From Scytonema sp045865695 (GTDB lineage: Bacteria; Cyanobacteriota; Cyanobacteriia; Cyanobacteriales; Nostocaceae): 64,000 nt of DNA. Under the pieces are notes generated by a model. That model searched no databases and had not been told where the DNA came from. It was given only the letters and a program-made list of their open reading frames with translations. Positions 42,016-52,008 of the stretch are shown here, piece after piece (the first letter of the stretch is position 1; every line of letters starts with the position of its first letter). The position numbers were made by a program, and so were the translations under genes. The stretch covers positions 62,001 to 126,000 of the forward strand of contig NZ_BAACAP010000239.1 of NCBI RefSeq assembly GCF_045865695.1. Reading direction: 5' to 3'.

Positions 42016-45000
42016 TTATCCGCTTTCTATTATGTCAGTGACCAGTGACAAAGAAGCTTCGACTCGTTCGTACTCTGCTTTCAGTTCAGAACCGAGGGTT
42101 GAAGTTCCGTTTGTTGTACCATCTCTACCTATAGCTTCAAGTTGTTGACAGAGTGTCGCAAGCTGTATGGCTCCAACGCTAGCACTTATCGATCGCAAGG
42201 AATGAGCTGTAATATGCAAGCTAGCAGCATCTTGGGATGCGATCGCGTCCCTTATGGTTTGTACTCTTTCCCGTGCATCTTGTAAGTAATTTTCCAGCAA
42301 TTCTGCCAACAGATTATCGTCTCCTATCATCTCTTTTAAAGATTGAAATGCTCGAGCGTCAATAGCGGGAGCGAGAATTTCTGTTGGAGTTGATTCTTCC
42401 TCAGTGACGGGGGTATTGTGTTTGCGTCTGTAGTTTTCAAACGCTTGGGCTAAACTTTCAGGTCTAATCGGTTTGCTTATATAATCATTCATCCCAGCAT
42501 TTAAACATTCTTCCTTATCACCTTGCATCGCATGAGCAGTCATAGCAATAATCCAAGGGCGTTGAGAAGTTGAACATTCTTGGCAAATCTGGCGAGTTGC
42601 TTGCAGCCCATCCATTTCCGGCATTTGTACGTCCATAAAGACGATATCATAAGGATGCGATCGCAAAGCTGACAGTGCCTCTAATCCATTGTTCGCGACA
42701 TCAGCACGGTAACCCAACCGCTTAAGCATTTGTAAAGCGACTTTTTGATTTAAAGCAACATCCTCTACTAGTAAAATACGTAGCGGTAATTCTTCGCTTA
42801 AATTTGGATCGAATTTAGGCGTTGAAGATTGAGTGGGACGAGTCTTCAATTGTTGTCCGTTTAAAATACCCACTAATGTATTGTAAAGATGCCATTGCTT
42901 GATGGGTTTACTTAAAACAGCCGCAAAGTCCGATTGAGCTACTGTGTCTTTAGGTGGTAAGCATACAGAGCTTAGCAAAATCAGGGGCATATCTTGGCAG
43001 TTTGACAGAGAATTAATTTGGGATGCCAAACTGATGCCATCCATCTGTGGCATAAACATATCTAAAACTGCAAGATCGAATTTGTCCCGTTGCAGGAGTT
43101 GCAAAGCTTGCAAACCCGACTCAGCACAAGCAACTTCCATTCCCCAATTGGAAGCAGCTAGGGTAAGAATTTGTCGATTGGTAGCATTGTCATCCACCAC
43201 CAAAAGCCGTTTTCCTACAAGACTGGATTGAACACCCTGAATACTATGAGTTTCTACATCGGGTTTTGAGGGTGCTACTAGGGTAAAATAAAAAGTCGAG
43301 CCAACGCCAACAGTACTTTCTACCCACATCGTACCGCCCATAATTTCGCTTAGACGCTTGCTGATAGCTAAACCCAATCCAGTCCCACCATAGCTACGAT
43401 TAATGGAAGCATCCACCTGGCTAAAGGGCTTAAACAATCGCTCCATCTTATCTTGAGAAATACCAATGCCTGTATCTCTCACAGCCACTTGAATTTTATA
43501 TTCCCCGTTCTTAAGTTGTGTTGCTGTCACCGAAACAACCACTTCTCCGGATGAAGTGAATTTAACCGCATTGCCAAGTAAATTGACTAAAATTTGTTTG
43601 AATCGCGTTGCATCCCCTACAATCGTCGTTGGTGTTTGGGGATCGATCGGGTAGCATAAGTCTAGCTTTTTGGCTTGTGCTTGAGGAACGAGCAAGTCTA
43701 AAGCTTCTTCAATACAATTGTGCAAGTTAAAGGGGTGTGCTTCCAAGTCCAATCGACCAGACTCTATCTTGGAAAAATCTAAAATATCGTTAATAATAGC
43801 CAAGAGGGAATCGCTGCTGTTGCGGATGGTTTCCACAAAATCTTGTTGTTGAGCTGTCAGTTCCATATCGAGCAAAAGCCCTGCCATTCCAATCACTGCA
43901 TTCATCGGGGTACGAATTTCATGGCTCATCATAGCTAAAAACTCGCTTTTTGCTCGGTTAGCAGCGTCCGCTTCTCTTTTTGCTCGTTCTAAGGCAAAAT
44001 TTTTCTGAATGAGTTCTTTGCTCTGCTTCCTTTCCTGTTCTAACAATTGAGCGTGTGCTAGAGCAATTCCCACTTGAGCTGCAACAGATTCCAAAAACTC
44101 AATCTCATCCTCCGTCCATTTACGGATGCGATCGCACTGATGCAATATGATAGCTCCATTGGGTTGTCCCCGATCTGAAGTCCTAATTGCCAGCATTGAT
44201 TTCAAACCCAATTGCTCAGCAAGAGGTTGAATAGCTGTTAACAAAGGGTCAGCAAAAACATCTGGAGAAGCAATAGCTCGATCTTGAGCCAACATCTGTT
44301 GTGCGTGAAGGTTGTTGACGACTGGAATGTCAAGATGCAATATTGATGAATAGCCCGGTTCTAGGTACTCTGCTACCATGGGGATTTGAATGGGTTGTGC
44401 AACGTAGTTGTGAATCAAACAGCGATTCACACCAAAGTAATTCCCAATTTGAACAGCCGCAATTTGAAAAATCTGTTTGACATCCAGAGTTTGGCGAATT
44501 TCTTGCGTCATTTGTTTCAACAGCAAAGCACGCTGATATTCCAGTTCCAGGGCGACTTGCGATTGCTTGCGGTCAATCTCTCCCCCAGCCCACTGTGCCA
44601 TTAACTTTAATAATTCTCTGTCTGCCGATTTAAACGCTTTGTCTCGCGGAGTTCGAGAACAAAAACAGAGACTTCCATAAATTTGACCCGCCACTCGAAT
44701 CCGAGTTCCCATGTAGCATTCCATCCCAAAAGCGTTGTAAGCCGGGTGGTTTTGCCAAGAAGAAGCACTTGTATGCTCAATGCTCAAAGGTTCGTCGTTT
44801 GTGAGTGTCTCAAAGCAAAAAGTTTCCCTGGGGTTAAAAGAATCTCCCGGAGAAAGAGAATTATCGGGGGATTTTGCTACGATAATTTCATAGCGATCGC
44901 TATCTATTTGAGACAAAACCGCAAACTCCATCTCAAATACTTTACAACCCATTATCAACAGCCGTTGAATACGCTGTTCAAAGCAGAGGTCTCCATCAGC

Positions 45001-45516
45001 CGCCACCTCATAAAGCGCCCGCATAGAAGACTCGCTTTTTTGCAAATCTGCTTCTATTTGTTCGCGTTCTGCAATTTCTTGTTCTAACTGATGATTTTGT
45101 GCTAAAAGTTGTTGTTGCTGCTTGTGAATGAGCAGTTGATTAGTAATTCGTGCTAAGACTTCTGCTTCTTCAAACGGTTTAATAATGTAGTCCACACCAC
45201 CATTTTCAAAAGCTTTAACTTTATCTCCTGTTTCATTCAAAGCACTGATAAAAATCACAGGAACGCGAGCCGTTTTTTCTTGAGATTTCAGAACTCGACA
45301 AACCTCATAACCATCCATTTCTGGCATATTAATGTCAAGTAAAACCAAGTCAGGAGGTTCTATTTGAGCAGATTGAATTGCCATTTTTCCACTGATGGTT
45401 TTTCTAACTTTATATCCTTCTACCTCTAACATTTTAGATAACAAGCGTAAGTTATCTGGATTGTCATCCACCAGTAGAATATAATTATTTTTCTGAAAAT
45501 CTTGCAATTTTGACAT
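42016..45516 (-). CDS. Hybrid histidine kinase REC-GAF-GAF-HK-REC-REC-Hpt
   Basis: This gene encodes 1166 residues from MSKLQDFQKNNYILLVDD. The open frame extends 54 bases upstream, but those codons are GATTGGCG repeat (MGNRKFPIANRQSPIAKN), so the later start is chosen. The domains are: receiver 1 (Asp61 in LVLLDINMPEMDG), GAF (about 165-315), GAF (about 335-490), HisKA with FLAMMSHEIRTPMNAVIG (His near 529), HATPase (about 640-760), receiver 2 (Asp near 823, LAVLDMFMPQMDG), receiver 3 (Asp near 965, IVFMDVQMPEMDG) and a C-terminal Hpt domain with LHITAHSLRSISASVGA (His near 1100). It is a complete phosphorelay in one chain and the only Hpt carrier in the operon. Confidence 0.95.
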   Translation of the reverse strand: MSKLQDFQKNNYILLVDDNPDNLRLLSKMLEVEGYKVRKTISGKMAIQSAQIEPPDLVLLDINMPEMDGYEVCRVLKSQEKTARVPVIFISALNETGDKVKAFENGGVDYIIKPFEEAEVLARITNQLLIHKQQQQLLAQNHQLEQEIAEREQIEADLQKSESSMRALYEVAADGDLCFEQRIQRLLIMGCKVFEMEFAVLSQIDSDRYEIIVAKSPDNSLSPGDSFNPRETFCFETLTNDEPLSIEHTSASSWQNHPAYNAFGMECYMGTRIRVAGQIYGSLCFCSRTPRDKAFKSADRELLKLMAQWAGGEIDRKQSQVALELEYQRALLLKQMTQEIRQTLDVKQIFQIAAVQIGNYFGVNRCLIHNYVAQPIQIPMVAEYLEPGYSSILHLDIPVVNNLHAQQMLAQDRAIASPDVFADPLLTAIQPLAEQLGLKSMLAIRTSDRGQPNGAIILHQCDRIRKWTEDEIEFLESVAAQVGIALAHAQLLEQERKQSKELIQKNFALERAKREADAANRAKSEFLAMMSHEIRTPMNAVIGMAGLLLDMELTAQQQDFVETIRNSSDSLLAIINDILDFSKIESGRLDLEAHPFNLHNCIEEALDLLVPQAQAKKLDLCYPIDPQTPTTIVGDATRFKQILVNLLGNAVKFTSSGEVVVSVTATQLKNGEYKIQVAVRDTGIGISQDKMERLFKPFSQVDASINRSYGGTGLGLAISKRLSEIMGGTMWVESTVGVGSTFYFTLVAPSKPDVETHSIQGVQSSLVGKRLLVVDDNATNRQILTLAASNWGMEVACAESGLQALQLLQRDKFDLAVLDMFMPQMDGISLASQINSLSNCQDMPLILLSSVCLPPKDTVAQSDFAAVLSKPIKQWHLYNTLVGILNGQQLKTRPTQSSTPKFDPNLSEELPLRILLVEDVALNQKVALQMLKRLGYRADVANNGLEALSALRSHPYDIVFMDVQMPEMDGLQATRQICQECSTSQRPWIIAMTAHAMQGDKEECLNAGMNDYISKPIRPESLAQAFENYRRKHNTPVTEEESTPTEILAPAIDARAFQSLKEMIGDDNLLAELLENYLQDARERVQTIRDAIASQDAASLHITAHSLRSISASVGAIQLATLCQQLEAIGRDGTTNGTSTLGSELKAEYERVEASLSLVTDIIESG

Positions 45517-45596
45517 ATTTTTTGCGATTGGCGATTGGCGATTAGCGATTGGGAATTTCCTATTCCCCAATCCCTAATCCCCAGTCCCTAATTTGG
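45517..45596. repeat. GATTGGCG/GATTAGGG tandem repeat between two kinase genes
   Basis: GCGATTGGCGATTGGCGATT is followed by CCCCAATCCCTAATCCCCAG. On the minus strand it supplies the last codons and TAG stop of the phytochrome gene (KLGTGD), then the space before the next gene's ATG at 45516. Its position between co-transcribed genes could modulate coupling. Confidence 0.8.
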
Positions 45597-48573
45597 TAAT
45601 TTTAATAATTGTTTCTACTTGAAAATTATCAACTAAATTTTTTAAAGCAAGAGCCAGTTCAAATTGCTCTTTAGGAATTTGACTAAATAATTCCAAAAGT
45701 TTGGCTTCATCAATGACGAGTGCAGCGTGATGGACTTCAGCAATCCAATCACGAGGCATAACTTGTAAATCCGAAGCCGTCAGTTGTTTGTGTTGTTTAT
45801 CAGACAAAGAAACTAGCTGTTGATTTTCTTCTGCATAAACATAACGTAAATTCAAATATTCCGCCATTTTTTCAAAGATAACACTTTCTTCAAAAGGTTT
45901 AGTTACAAAATCATTACAACCATTTTGTAACATAAGTTGTCTATCTTCCTCAAAAGCACTTGCACTCAAAGCAATAACTATTGGACTTCTTCGCTGAGTC
46001 ATTGCTCGAATTTTTTGAGTGACTTCATATCCATTCATCACGGGCATTTGCATATCCATCCAAATCAAGTCGGGTTCCCACTCTTGGTAAAAAGCAAGGG
46101 CTTGCAATCCATTTTCCGCCGAGTAAACTTCAAAACCAACAGATTCCAGCAGTTTCACCAAAAGCTGTCTATTTTCAACATTATCCTCCACAACAAGAAT
46201 CCGAAAGATGGGTTGTTCTGGTTGCAAACTTATCACTTGTTTCGTAATACTTTTGCAAGGAATAACATCCACCTCTTGAGGTAAAGTAAGTTGAATGCAA
46301 CAAACAAAAGTTGCACCCCGACCTAAAACACTACGAACCGTTACATCACCTCCCATAAGTCTAGCAAACTGACGGCTAATAGGCAGCCCCAGTCCCGTAC
46401 CTTGCATAAAATTGCGTCCATTTTTTGCCTGTACAAATGGTTCAAAAATAAAGCCTAGTTCTTCAGCCGCAATACCAGGTCCGGTATCTTCTACTTGAAA
46501 TTCAAAAATCGATTTATTTTTTTCTCTGAAAGCAGAAGTTTGACAAGAGACTTTTAAAACAATACTGCCTACAGCAGTAAATTTAATAGCATTTCCTATA
46601 AGATTAATAAGTATTTGTCTCAGCTTACCTTCATCACCACAAACATACTGAGGAACTTCTGAACCTATCTCCATCTTTAAATTCAAACCCTTATCAGAAG
46701 CCTTTAGAGAAAACATCTCTTGCAAAGAGTAAATGAGGCGATTTAAGTCAAAAAAAACTTCATTTAAAGTTTGATGACCTGCCTCAATCTTAGCCATTTC
46801 TAAAATATCATTAATTAATGAAAGCAAATACTCACCGCTACGACTGATAATGCCTAAATTTTCTCGGTCTTCTTTTGAAAGTTGGCTGTTACGATTGATG
46901 AGTCGGGTAAAACCCAATATCGCATTGAGGGGAGTTCGCAACTCATGACTCATCTTAGCCAGAAATTGACTTTTAGCTTGATTAGCAATGTCTGCTTGTT
47001 CGGCTGCTTTCTGAAGTGCGACATGAGAAAATTCAAGTGCTACAAGCATAAGAAGATTCTTCATCTCTTGAGCCACTTCAAGATCGAAAGGTTGCCAAGG
47101 GAGAGACTTTTCGCTAACAGTTTCTTTCCACAGTTCAAATGATTTACGTGGAGATAAATACAAACTCCCATCCAATTCAGAAGATACAGGCTTATTAGGA
47201 TAGCCCGCCCAATGAACTGTTTGAATTTGCTCTGGTCTAAACCAAATAATATGATAAGACCTCTGATTGAGAAAAATAGAAATAATTAAAACACCGCTAA
47301 TTCCATAATTAAATTTTCTAGCATTAGGATAGATTTCAATCAAAGAATTTGTATGAAAAACTTCTTGACGATAAGAATTAATTAACCAATTAACAAGTTT
47401 TTGTGTTTCTCCCTTAGAAGGGGTTTGACCGAGTAAAGTAATTTTATCTTCTAATAAGATAGCAGCCCCTTGAGCCTGAAATAACTTTAATAAATTTGAC
47501 TCCTGACGTTGAAAGACATTTCCCAAATAATTTGACTCACTTGCCAAAGCTTGTCTGAGTTGTTCTTGAACGGATTTCACTTTTTGACGGTAAAAACTCA
47601 AGATTTTTTCTTGATGATTCAGAATTTCAATAGAAGCAAATTGTCCGAGGAATTCACAAGCTTTGCGAATTTCATAATCAACATATTTAGGAGAATAATG
47701 GTGACAAGCAATCAAACCCCAAAGCTTATTTTCATTGATAATTGAGATAGACATTGAAGCAACAACGCCCATGTTATGTAAATATTCTACATGCATAGGC
47801 GATACACTTCTCAATACCGAACCACTCAAGTCAAGCGGTTTATTTGTCAGAGAATTGATAACTGGAAATAATTTGGCAGGCTGATAGTTAACATCAACAA
47901 TAACGCGCAACCAATTTTCATAATAAAGTTTTCTAGCTTGAGATGGAATATCTGAAGCTGGATAATGCAGCCCTAAATAACTTTCTAGGTCGTTTGGTTT
48001 ATCTTCAGCAATCACAACACCACTATAATCTGACTCAAATTTGTAGAGCATAACTCGGTCAAACTGAGTTATCCTTCTTATTTCTCGCGCTAGTCTTTGA
48101 GACAATTCTGAAAAATCCGCCGCACTCCGAATGTGAGAAACTGCACCTTGTAAAATATGGTAGTAACCTAAAGACGAAGCTTTTTCTGTTGATGAATAAA
48201 GTTCTAATTCAAGAATTAAAATCTCTTCAGAACGATGAAGCGAACCTAAAAAAACTACCGAATCTTGAGTGTTGTTATCAATTTTAAGGTTGAACAAGTG
48301 AACGGCTGCTAAGTTATCCTCTGCCAAATATTCAGCCATAAAATTCACCTGTTCTTCAGGGAATATGGAATTTAAGTTTTGACCAATTAAAGATTCAGCA
48401 GAAATATCAAAAAATACATTTGTATTTTGGCTTGCTTGCAAAATTTTCAAATGCGGTTCCTCAAGAGCCAAAAGTACCCCGTGTGGCTGTATCTGACCGG
48501 GAATATGGATTGGTTCGCGATCGCAGTTCGTTAAATTAACTGGTTCTGATAAAATAACTTCGTTAAATTGCAT
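45574..48573 (-). CDS. bphP: Bacteriophytochrome hybrid histidine kinase
   Basis: This gene encodes 999 residues. The photosensory module is complete: PAS with Cys17 in LTNCDREPIHIPGQIQPHG, the biliverdin-binding cysteine position of BphP proteins; GAF with LHYPASDIPSQARKLY and SVLRSVSPMHVEYLHNMGV, where the cyanobacterial Cph1-type cysteine is replaced by methionine; and PHY with the tongue motif LSPRKSFELWK. The output is HisKA (FLAKMSHELRTPLNAILG, His near 541), HATPase (about 640-760) and a receiver (Asp near 838, LIWMDMQMPVMNG). This predicts red/far-red sensing through biliverdin, like CphB-type phytochromes. It is the first gene of a four-kinase operon. The last residues (KLGTGD) are repeat-encoded. 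Confidence 0.96.
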   Translation of the reverse strand: MQFNEVILSEPVNLTNCDREPIHIPGQIQPHGVLLALEEPHLKILQASQNTNVFFDISAESLIGQNLNSIFPEEQVNFMAEYLAEDNLAAVHLFNLKIDNNTQDSVVFLGSLHRSEEILILELELYSSTEKASSLGYYHILQGAVSHIRSAADFSELSQRLAREIRRITQFDRVMLYKFESDYSGVVIAEDKPNDLESYLGLHYPASDIPSQARKLYYENWLRVIVDVNYQPAKLFPVINSLTNKPLDLSGSVLRSVSPMHVEYLHNMGVVASMSISIINENKLWGLIACHHYSPKYVDYEIRKACEFLGQFASIEILNHQEKILSFYRQKVKSVQEQLRQALASESNYLGNVFQRQESNLLKLFQAQGAAILLEDKITLLGQTPSKGETQKLVNWLINSYRQEVFHTNSLIEIYPNARKFNYGISGVLIISIFLNQRSYHIIWFRPEQIQTVHWAGYPNKPVSSELDGSLYLSPRKSFELWKETVSEKSLPWQPFDLEVAQEMKNLLMLVALEFSHVALQKAAEQADIANQAKSQFLAKMSHELRTPLNAILGFTRLINRNSQLSKEDRENLGIISRSGEYLLSLINDILEMAKIEAGHQTLNEVFFDLNRLIYSLQEMFSLKASDKGLNLKMEIGSEVPQYVCGDEGKLRQILINLIGNAIKFTAVGSIVLKVSCQTSAFREKNKSIFEFQVEDTGPGIAAEELGFIFEPFVQAKNGRNFMQGTGLGLPISRQFARLMGGDVTVRSVLGRGATFVCCIQLTLPQEVDVIPCKSITKQVISLQPEQPIFRILVVEDNVENRQLLVKLLESVGFEVYSAENGLQALAFYQEWEPDLIWMDMQMPVMNGYEVTQKIRAMTQRRSPIVIALSASAFEEDRQLMLQNGCNDFVTKPFEESVIFEKMAEYLNLRYVYAEENQQLVSLSDKQHKQLTASDLQVMPRDWIAEVHHAALVIDEAKLLELFSQIPKEQFELALALKNLVDNFQVETIIKITKLGTGD

Positions 48574-48802
48574 GACAAATTATAAAGTATAAATTATGAA
48601 TTATGAAGTATAAATTATGAATTCGGTTAAAAAATTAACAAAAATTGGTATTTGCTTCTTATGTTTTCTTAAGGAAAATTTTAAGTTTTTATTAAAATAT
48701 AATTTTTGAAATTTATGTACAAAATACTACTTATTTTATATGCTAAGTACCGTAAAATTGCTGAAATTCTCTAAAATTTATAGAAACTCATTATGTCCAA
48801 TT

Positions 48803-48905
48803 ATTTACCCCCCTTAATCCCCCCGATGTATTGGGGGGAAACTAGATTTCCAGTTCCCTCCCCTTGTAAAGGGGAGGGCTAGGGTGGGGTAAAACTGAAG
48901 CTAAA
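48803..48905. repeat. Composite G/C-rich dispersed repeat, copy B
   Basis: The reverse complement of the composite at 22851-22952: ATTTACCCCCCTTAATCCCC, then TTGGGGGGAAA, CAGTTCCCTCCCCTTGTAAA, GGGGAGGGCTAGGGTGGGGT and AAAACTGAAGCTAAAA. The remainder of the 395-bp gap 48574-48968 is AT-rich with TATAAATTATGAA repeats near 48585-48620, and no gene is seen. Confidence 0.82.
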
Positions 48906-48918
48906 ATTACATATAGAA

Positions 48919-48938
48919 AGACGCGCCATGGCGCGTCT
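48919..48938. terminator. Perfect 20-bp palindrome downstream of the aminopeptidase gene
   Basis: AGACGCGCCATGGCGCGTCT, with the arms extended on one side by CTAC. It lies 31 bp past the stop of the aminopeptidase gene on the minus strand. It may serve as a transcription stop or RNA-stabilising hairpin, but no clear U-run follows. It is also a common dispersed palindrome type in cyanobacteria, so the terminator role is tentative. Confidence 0.45.
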
Positions 48939-48968
48939 CTACACAAGGATATAGCTAGGCAGATTGCC

Positions 48969-51575
48969 TTACTTAGATTTTGCTTCCAAGTTCTCTAAAC
49001 GACTTCTCAACTCTTGATTTTGTTGCCTGAGTTGCTCGACTTCAGAACGCAACTGACGCAACGCATTATCGGAACCAACACTCTTTTGAACTCTAGAAAT
49101 CTCTTCTTCAGCATAGCGACGGACTCGCCCATCTGGTGTTTGCTCCGCTATGGCTTGTAGTGGTACGATCGCTTTCGGTGTTTCCATTTGTCCTAAAGCA
49201 GCCACCACTGCCAATTCTGTCAAAAAGAATGTTTCTCGCGATATCTCTGTCAATCGCTCCAAAATCCGCTCTAAATTTGTCGTTGTTTGACCAACAGAAA
49301 TCTTTCCTAGAGATCGGATTGCAGCTAAACGCAGCGGTTGCGGGACACCTTGCTTTGTGTACTCCATCATCAAGTCTAGCGCACCAACTGATGTTTTGAG
49401 TTGTGATAAACCCGCGATCGCACCACTGCGAACTACTTCATTCCAACCTGCTTTGTCCTCCAAAACAGATTTCAGCAACTTGATAACTTTGTCTTCCTTG
49501 ATTTTCAAAGACTCTGATGCTGTTGCAATCGTACCAACAGCACGAGCCGTTGCCGACTCCACATAATAACTGGGATCGCCTTTCTCCAGCAAATCCTTCA
49601 ATGCCTTATAACTGTCAGAAATCTTAATTTCACTTAACGAATCTACAACAGCACGGCGCACGCGAGCATCTTTATCTTTCAACCCAACAACAAGAGCATC
49701 AAAAGTTTGGTCTAACTTAATTTCCGCAATTTGTTTTGCCACTTCAGTACGGACACCCCAGAATGGTTCCTTAACCAAGGCTTCTGACAGTGCTTTCAAT
49801 GCTTCCAAACCACCTTTCTTTGCCAAAGCCTCAGTTGCATAAATCCGAGATATGGGGTTGGGATCGAATTCTAACTGTGCTTTCAATTCCGGTACTGGAT
49901 ACTCCACAGACACCGTTTTCAAGAAATGATTCCCCACATCAAAACTGACAAATTGAGGTTTTTCTTCTAATGGAAAATAAAAACTTTGTTCTCGTTCGTT
50001 GACACGGACGGTGAAAGTCTTTAGGTAAGGAGCCTTGTCCCCCTTATCCTCTTCCTTAACGTATCCAAAACCAATAGGAATTCTCAAATCAAACAAACTG
50101 TTGCTGCTACCGTTATTATCTGATACAGCTTGGTTTTGGGTAATTGTTACCTTAGCTAAATTAGAATCTCCATCCCAGGAGTAAACCACTTTAAAATCAG
50201 GATGTCCGCCACGATACACGTACTGATCGAACAAGAACAGGAGATTTCGCCCGGTTGCTTTCTCAATCGCCCGTAGTAAATCCACTGTTTCTACAGTATT
50301 ATGGGCATTATCCCGCACAAATGTTTGGATGGCTTTCCAGAATAACTCTTCTCCCAATTCCGAGCGGATCATGTGATAAACACACGATCCCTTCTCGTAG
50401 ATGTGGCGATCGTAAAGTTCAATTGCTTCTCGATAAACGTGAGTTACCATAGGGCGGCGGTAACGTCCGCTATCCTCAGCTAAATAACTCCGAGCTTCTA
50501 ACAATCGATAATATGCTGCTTCTTGGGCACCATACTCTCGTTCAGTCCACAAGACCTCTGAATAAGAAGCCATGCCCTCTTTAATCCAAGCATGAGACCA
50601 ATGCTTAATCACCACCAAATCGCCAAACCACTGATGCGCCAATTCATGGACAACCAAGCTTTCGGTGTTGCGGTTATCGAGTGCGGCTCGTGCATCCAGC
50701 AAACATCTATCTGTTAACAATGTTGCTGACGTGTTTTCCATTCCCCCGAAGATGAAATCATCAACACACACTTGAGCGTATTTGGGAAAGGGGTAGGGAT
50801 AACCGTACTTATCGCTCAAAAACCCTATCATTTGAGGAGTTTTGCCCATACTGCGCTTGGCATCTTCCTCGCGCCCCTTTTCTACGTAGTATGTTACGGG
50901 AATGCCATTCCATTCATCGCTAATTTCCGCAAAATCACCTACAGCAAGAGTCATTAAGTAAGTCGGATGGACTTGCTTTTGCAACCAGTGATAAATTTTG
51001 CGCTCGCCGTCTTCCTCTGTAGCGATAAGTTCGCCATTGGAAATTGCAATGAGAGGCTTGGGAACGCGAAGGCGAATTTCTGAAGTTGATAGCTGTCCGG
51101 GATAGTCAAAACACGGGAACCAAAAGCGAGAATCTTCGTCTTCTCCTTGAGTCCAAACTTGGGTGGGCTTTTTGGGATAGTGTTTGTCTGCTTCTATAAA
51201 GTAAAGACCCCGTTGTGGTTTTTCTGCTGAGTAGGCAATCGCGATCGCAATCTGCTTATTCATCTCAGTTTGTATACTGAGATAAATTGACAACTGTTTG
51301 CCGTCATATTCAAACTTTTGGGGGTTGCCATCCACTTGAACCGACTCAATATTGAGATTGACAGCATCCAGAACCAAGCGATCTAGACCATTACGGATAG
51401 GTGTTAAAGTAATGCTACAAGTACCGTGGTAACTTTTGTTAGGAATATCTAGGCTGAGGTCAAGAAAAATATGCTCTACTTGTCCGGGCTTATCTGGATT
51501 GTAGTGCGGTTTTGCCCCTGGTAACTCAAAAGATTTGTATCGGTTACTTTCTGTATCAAAATAATACTGCGACAT
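48969..51575 (-). CDS. M1 family aminopeptidase with C-terminal HEAT repeats
   Basis: This gene encodes 868 residues. The M1 domain shows the substrate-binding GGMENTSAT (about 277-285), the zinc-binding HELAHQWFGDL (HExxH at about 303-307) and the third ligand glutamate in KEGMASYSE about 18 residues later. It acts as a zinc metallo-aminopeptidase in the cytoplasm; no signal peptide is seen. From about 590 to 830, HEAT-like helical repeats follow (KDARVRRAVVDSLSEI; VRSGAIAGLSQLK; RLAAIRSLGKI). The C-terminal 40 residues are a coiled coil (LRSEVEQLRQQNQELRSRLE). The M1-HEAT fusion is known in cyanobacteria. It is divergent from the DUF3352 gene. Confidence 0.93.
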   Translation of the reverse strand: MSQYYFDTESNRYKSFELPGAKPHYNPDKPGQVEHIFLDLSLDIPNKSYHGTCSITLTPIRNGLDRLVLDAVNLNIESVQVDGNPQKFEYDGKQLSIYLSIQTEMNKQIAIAIAYSAEKPQRGLYFIEADKHYPKKPTQVWTQGEDEDSRFWFPCFDYPGQLSTSEIRLRVPKPLIAISNGELIATEEDGERKIYHWLQKQVHPTYLMTLAVGDFAEISDEWNGIPVTYYVEKGREEDAKRSMGKTPQMIGFLSDKYGYPYPFPKYAQVCVDDFIFGGMENTSATLLTDRCLLDARAALDNRNTESLVVHELAHQWFGDLVVIKHWSHAWIKEGMASYSEVLWTEREYGAQEAAYYRLLEARSYLAEDSGRYRRPMVTHVYREAIELYDRHIYEKGSCVYHMIRSELGEELFWKAIQTFVRDNAHNTVETVDLLRAIEKATGRNLLFLFDQYVYRGGHPDFKVVYSWDGDSNLAKVTITQNQAVSDNNGSSNSLFDLRIPIGFGYVKEEDKGDKAPYLKTFTVRVNEREQSFYFPLEEKPQFVSFDVGNHFLKTVSVEYPVPELKAQLEFDPNPISRIYATEALAKKGGLEALKALSEALVKEPFWGVRTEVAKQIAEIKLDQTFDALVVGLKDKDARVRRAVVDSLSEIKISDSYKALKDLLEKGDPSYYVESATARAVGTIATASESLKIKEDKVIKLLKSVLEDKAGWNEVVRSGAIAGLSQLKTSVGALDLMMEYTKQGVPQPLRLAAIRSLGKISVGQTTTNLERILERLTEISRETFFLTELAVVAALGQMETPKAIVPLQAIAEQTPDGRVRRYAEEEISRVQKSVGSDNALRQLRSEVEQLRQQNQELRSRLENLEAKSK

Positions 51576-52008
51576 CGATGTTTACTGACCTTAGAAACCC
51601 TGAAAACTCTTAGATTGAAACACTGAGGTCACAACACGAGAGTTTCGTGCCTTTCCCCAATTGATTCCATGCACCCTAATACTTTGCACCCTGTTATCTC
51701 TATACAGGCATTTTGTCCCAAGAAAGTTTAACATTCTGTAAAAATACCCTAAATATATATAAATTAGAATAGCTCGCCACTATCTAAAGAAATATATTTT
51801 TCAGATAAAGAACTTTCTTTTGCGGATTGGCATACAAAACAGGTGTAGTCCCTCTAGGATCGCTAGAAGACCAACCGTGTATAGAAGTCATAATTTTATC
51901 AGTAATTACCGAAAAGTTAACATTAAAAGAGTTAAGGAATCCGAAAACTCCACAATGACGTTTTTACTAACCTTAAGGACAATTTGAAGAAAATAGGACA
52001 TTTTAACA
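51576..52008. promoter_or_regulatory. Divergent intergenic region between aminopeptidase and DUF3352 genes
   Basis: A 433-bp gap that must hold both promoters. It is AT-rich around 51740-51840, with candidate TATAAT-like sequences (for example TATATATAAATTAGAAT near 51754) but no promoter I can define with confidence. No conserved hairpin or repeat was seen. Confidence 0.4.

Noticed and set aside
42016..45570. Longer start of the hybrid kinase (MGNRKFPIANRQSPIAKN...)
   Set aside because: These codons are a GATTGGCG repeat; the receiver domain begins at the ATG at 45516.
48585..48620. TATAAATTATGAA repeats as a promoter for the phytochrome operon
   Set aside because: They look like another short tandem repeat; TATAAT-like words in AT-rich repeats are not evidence of a promoter by themselves.
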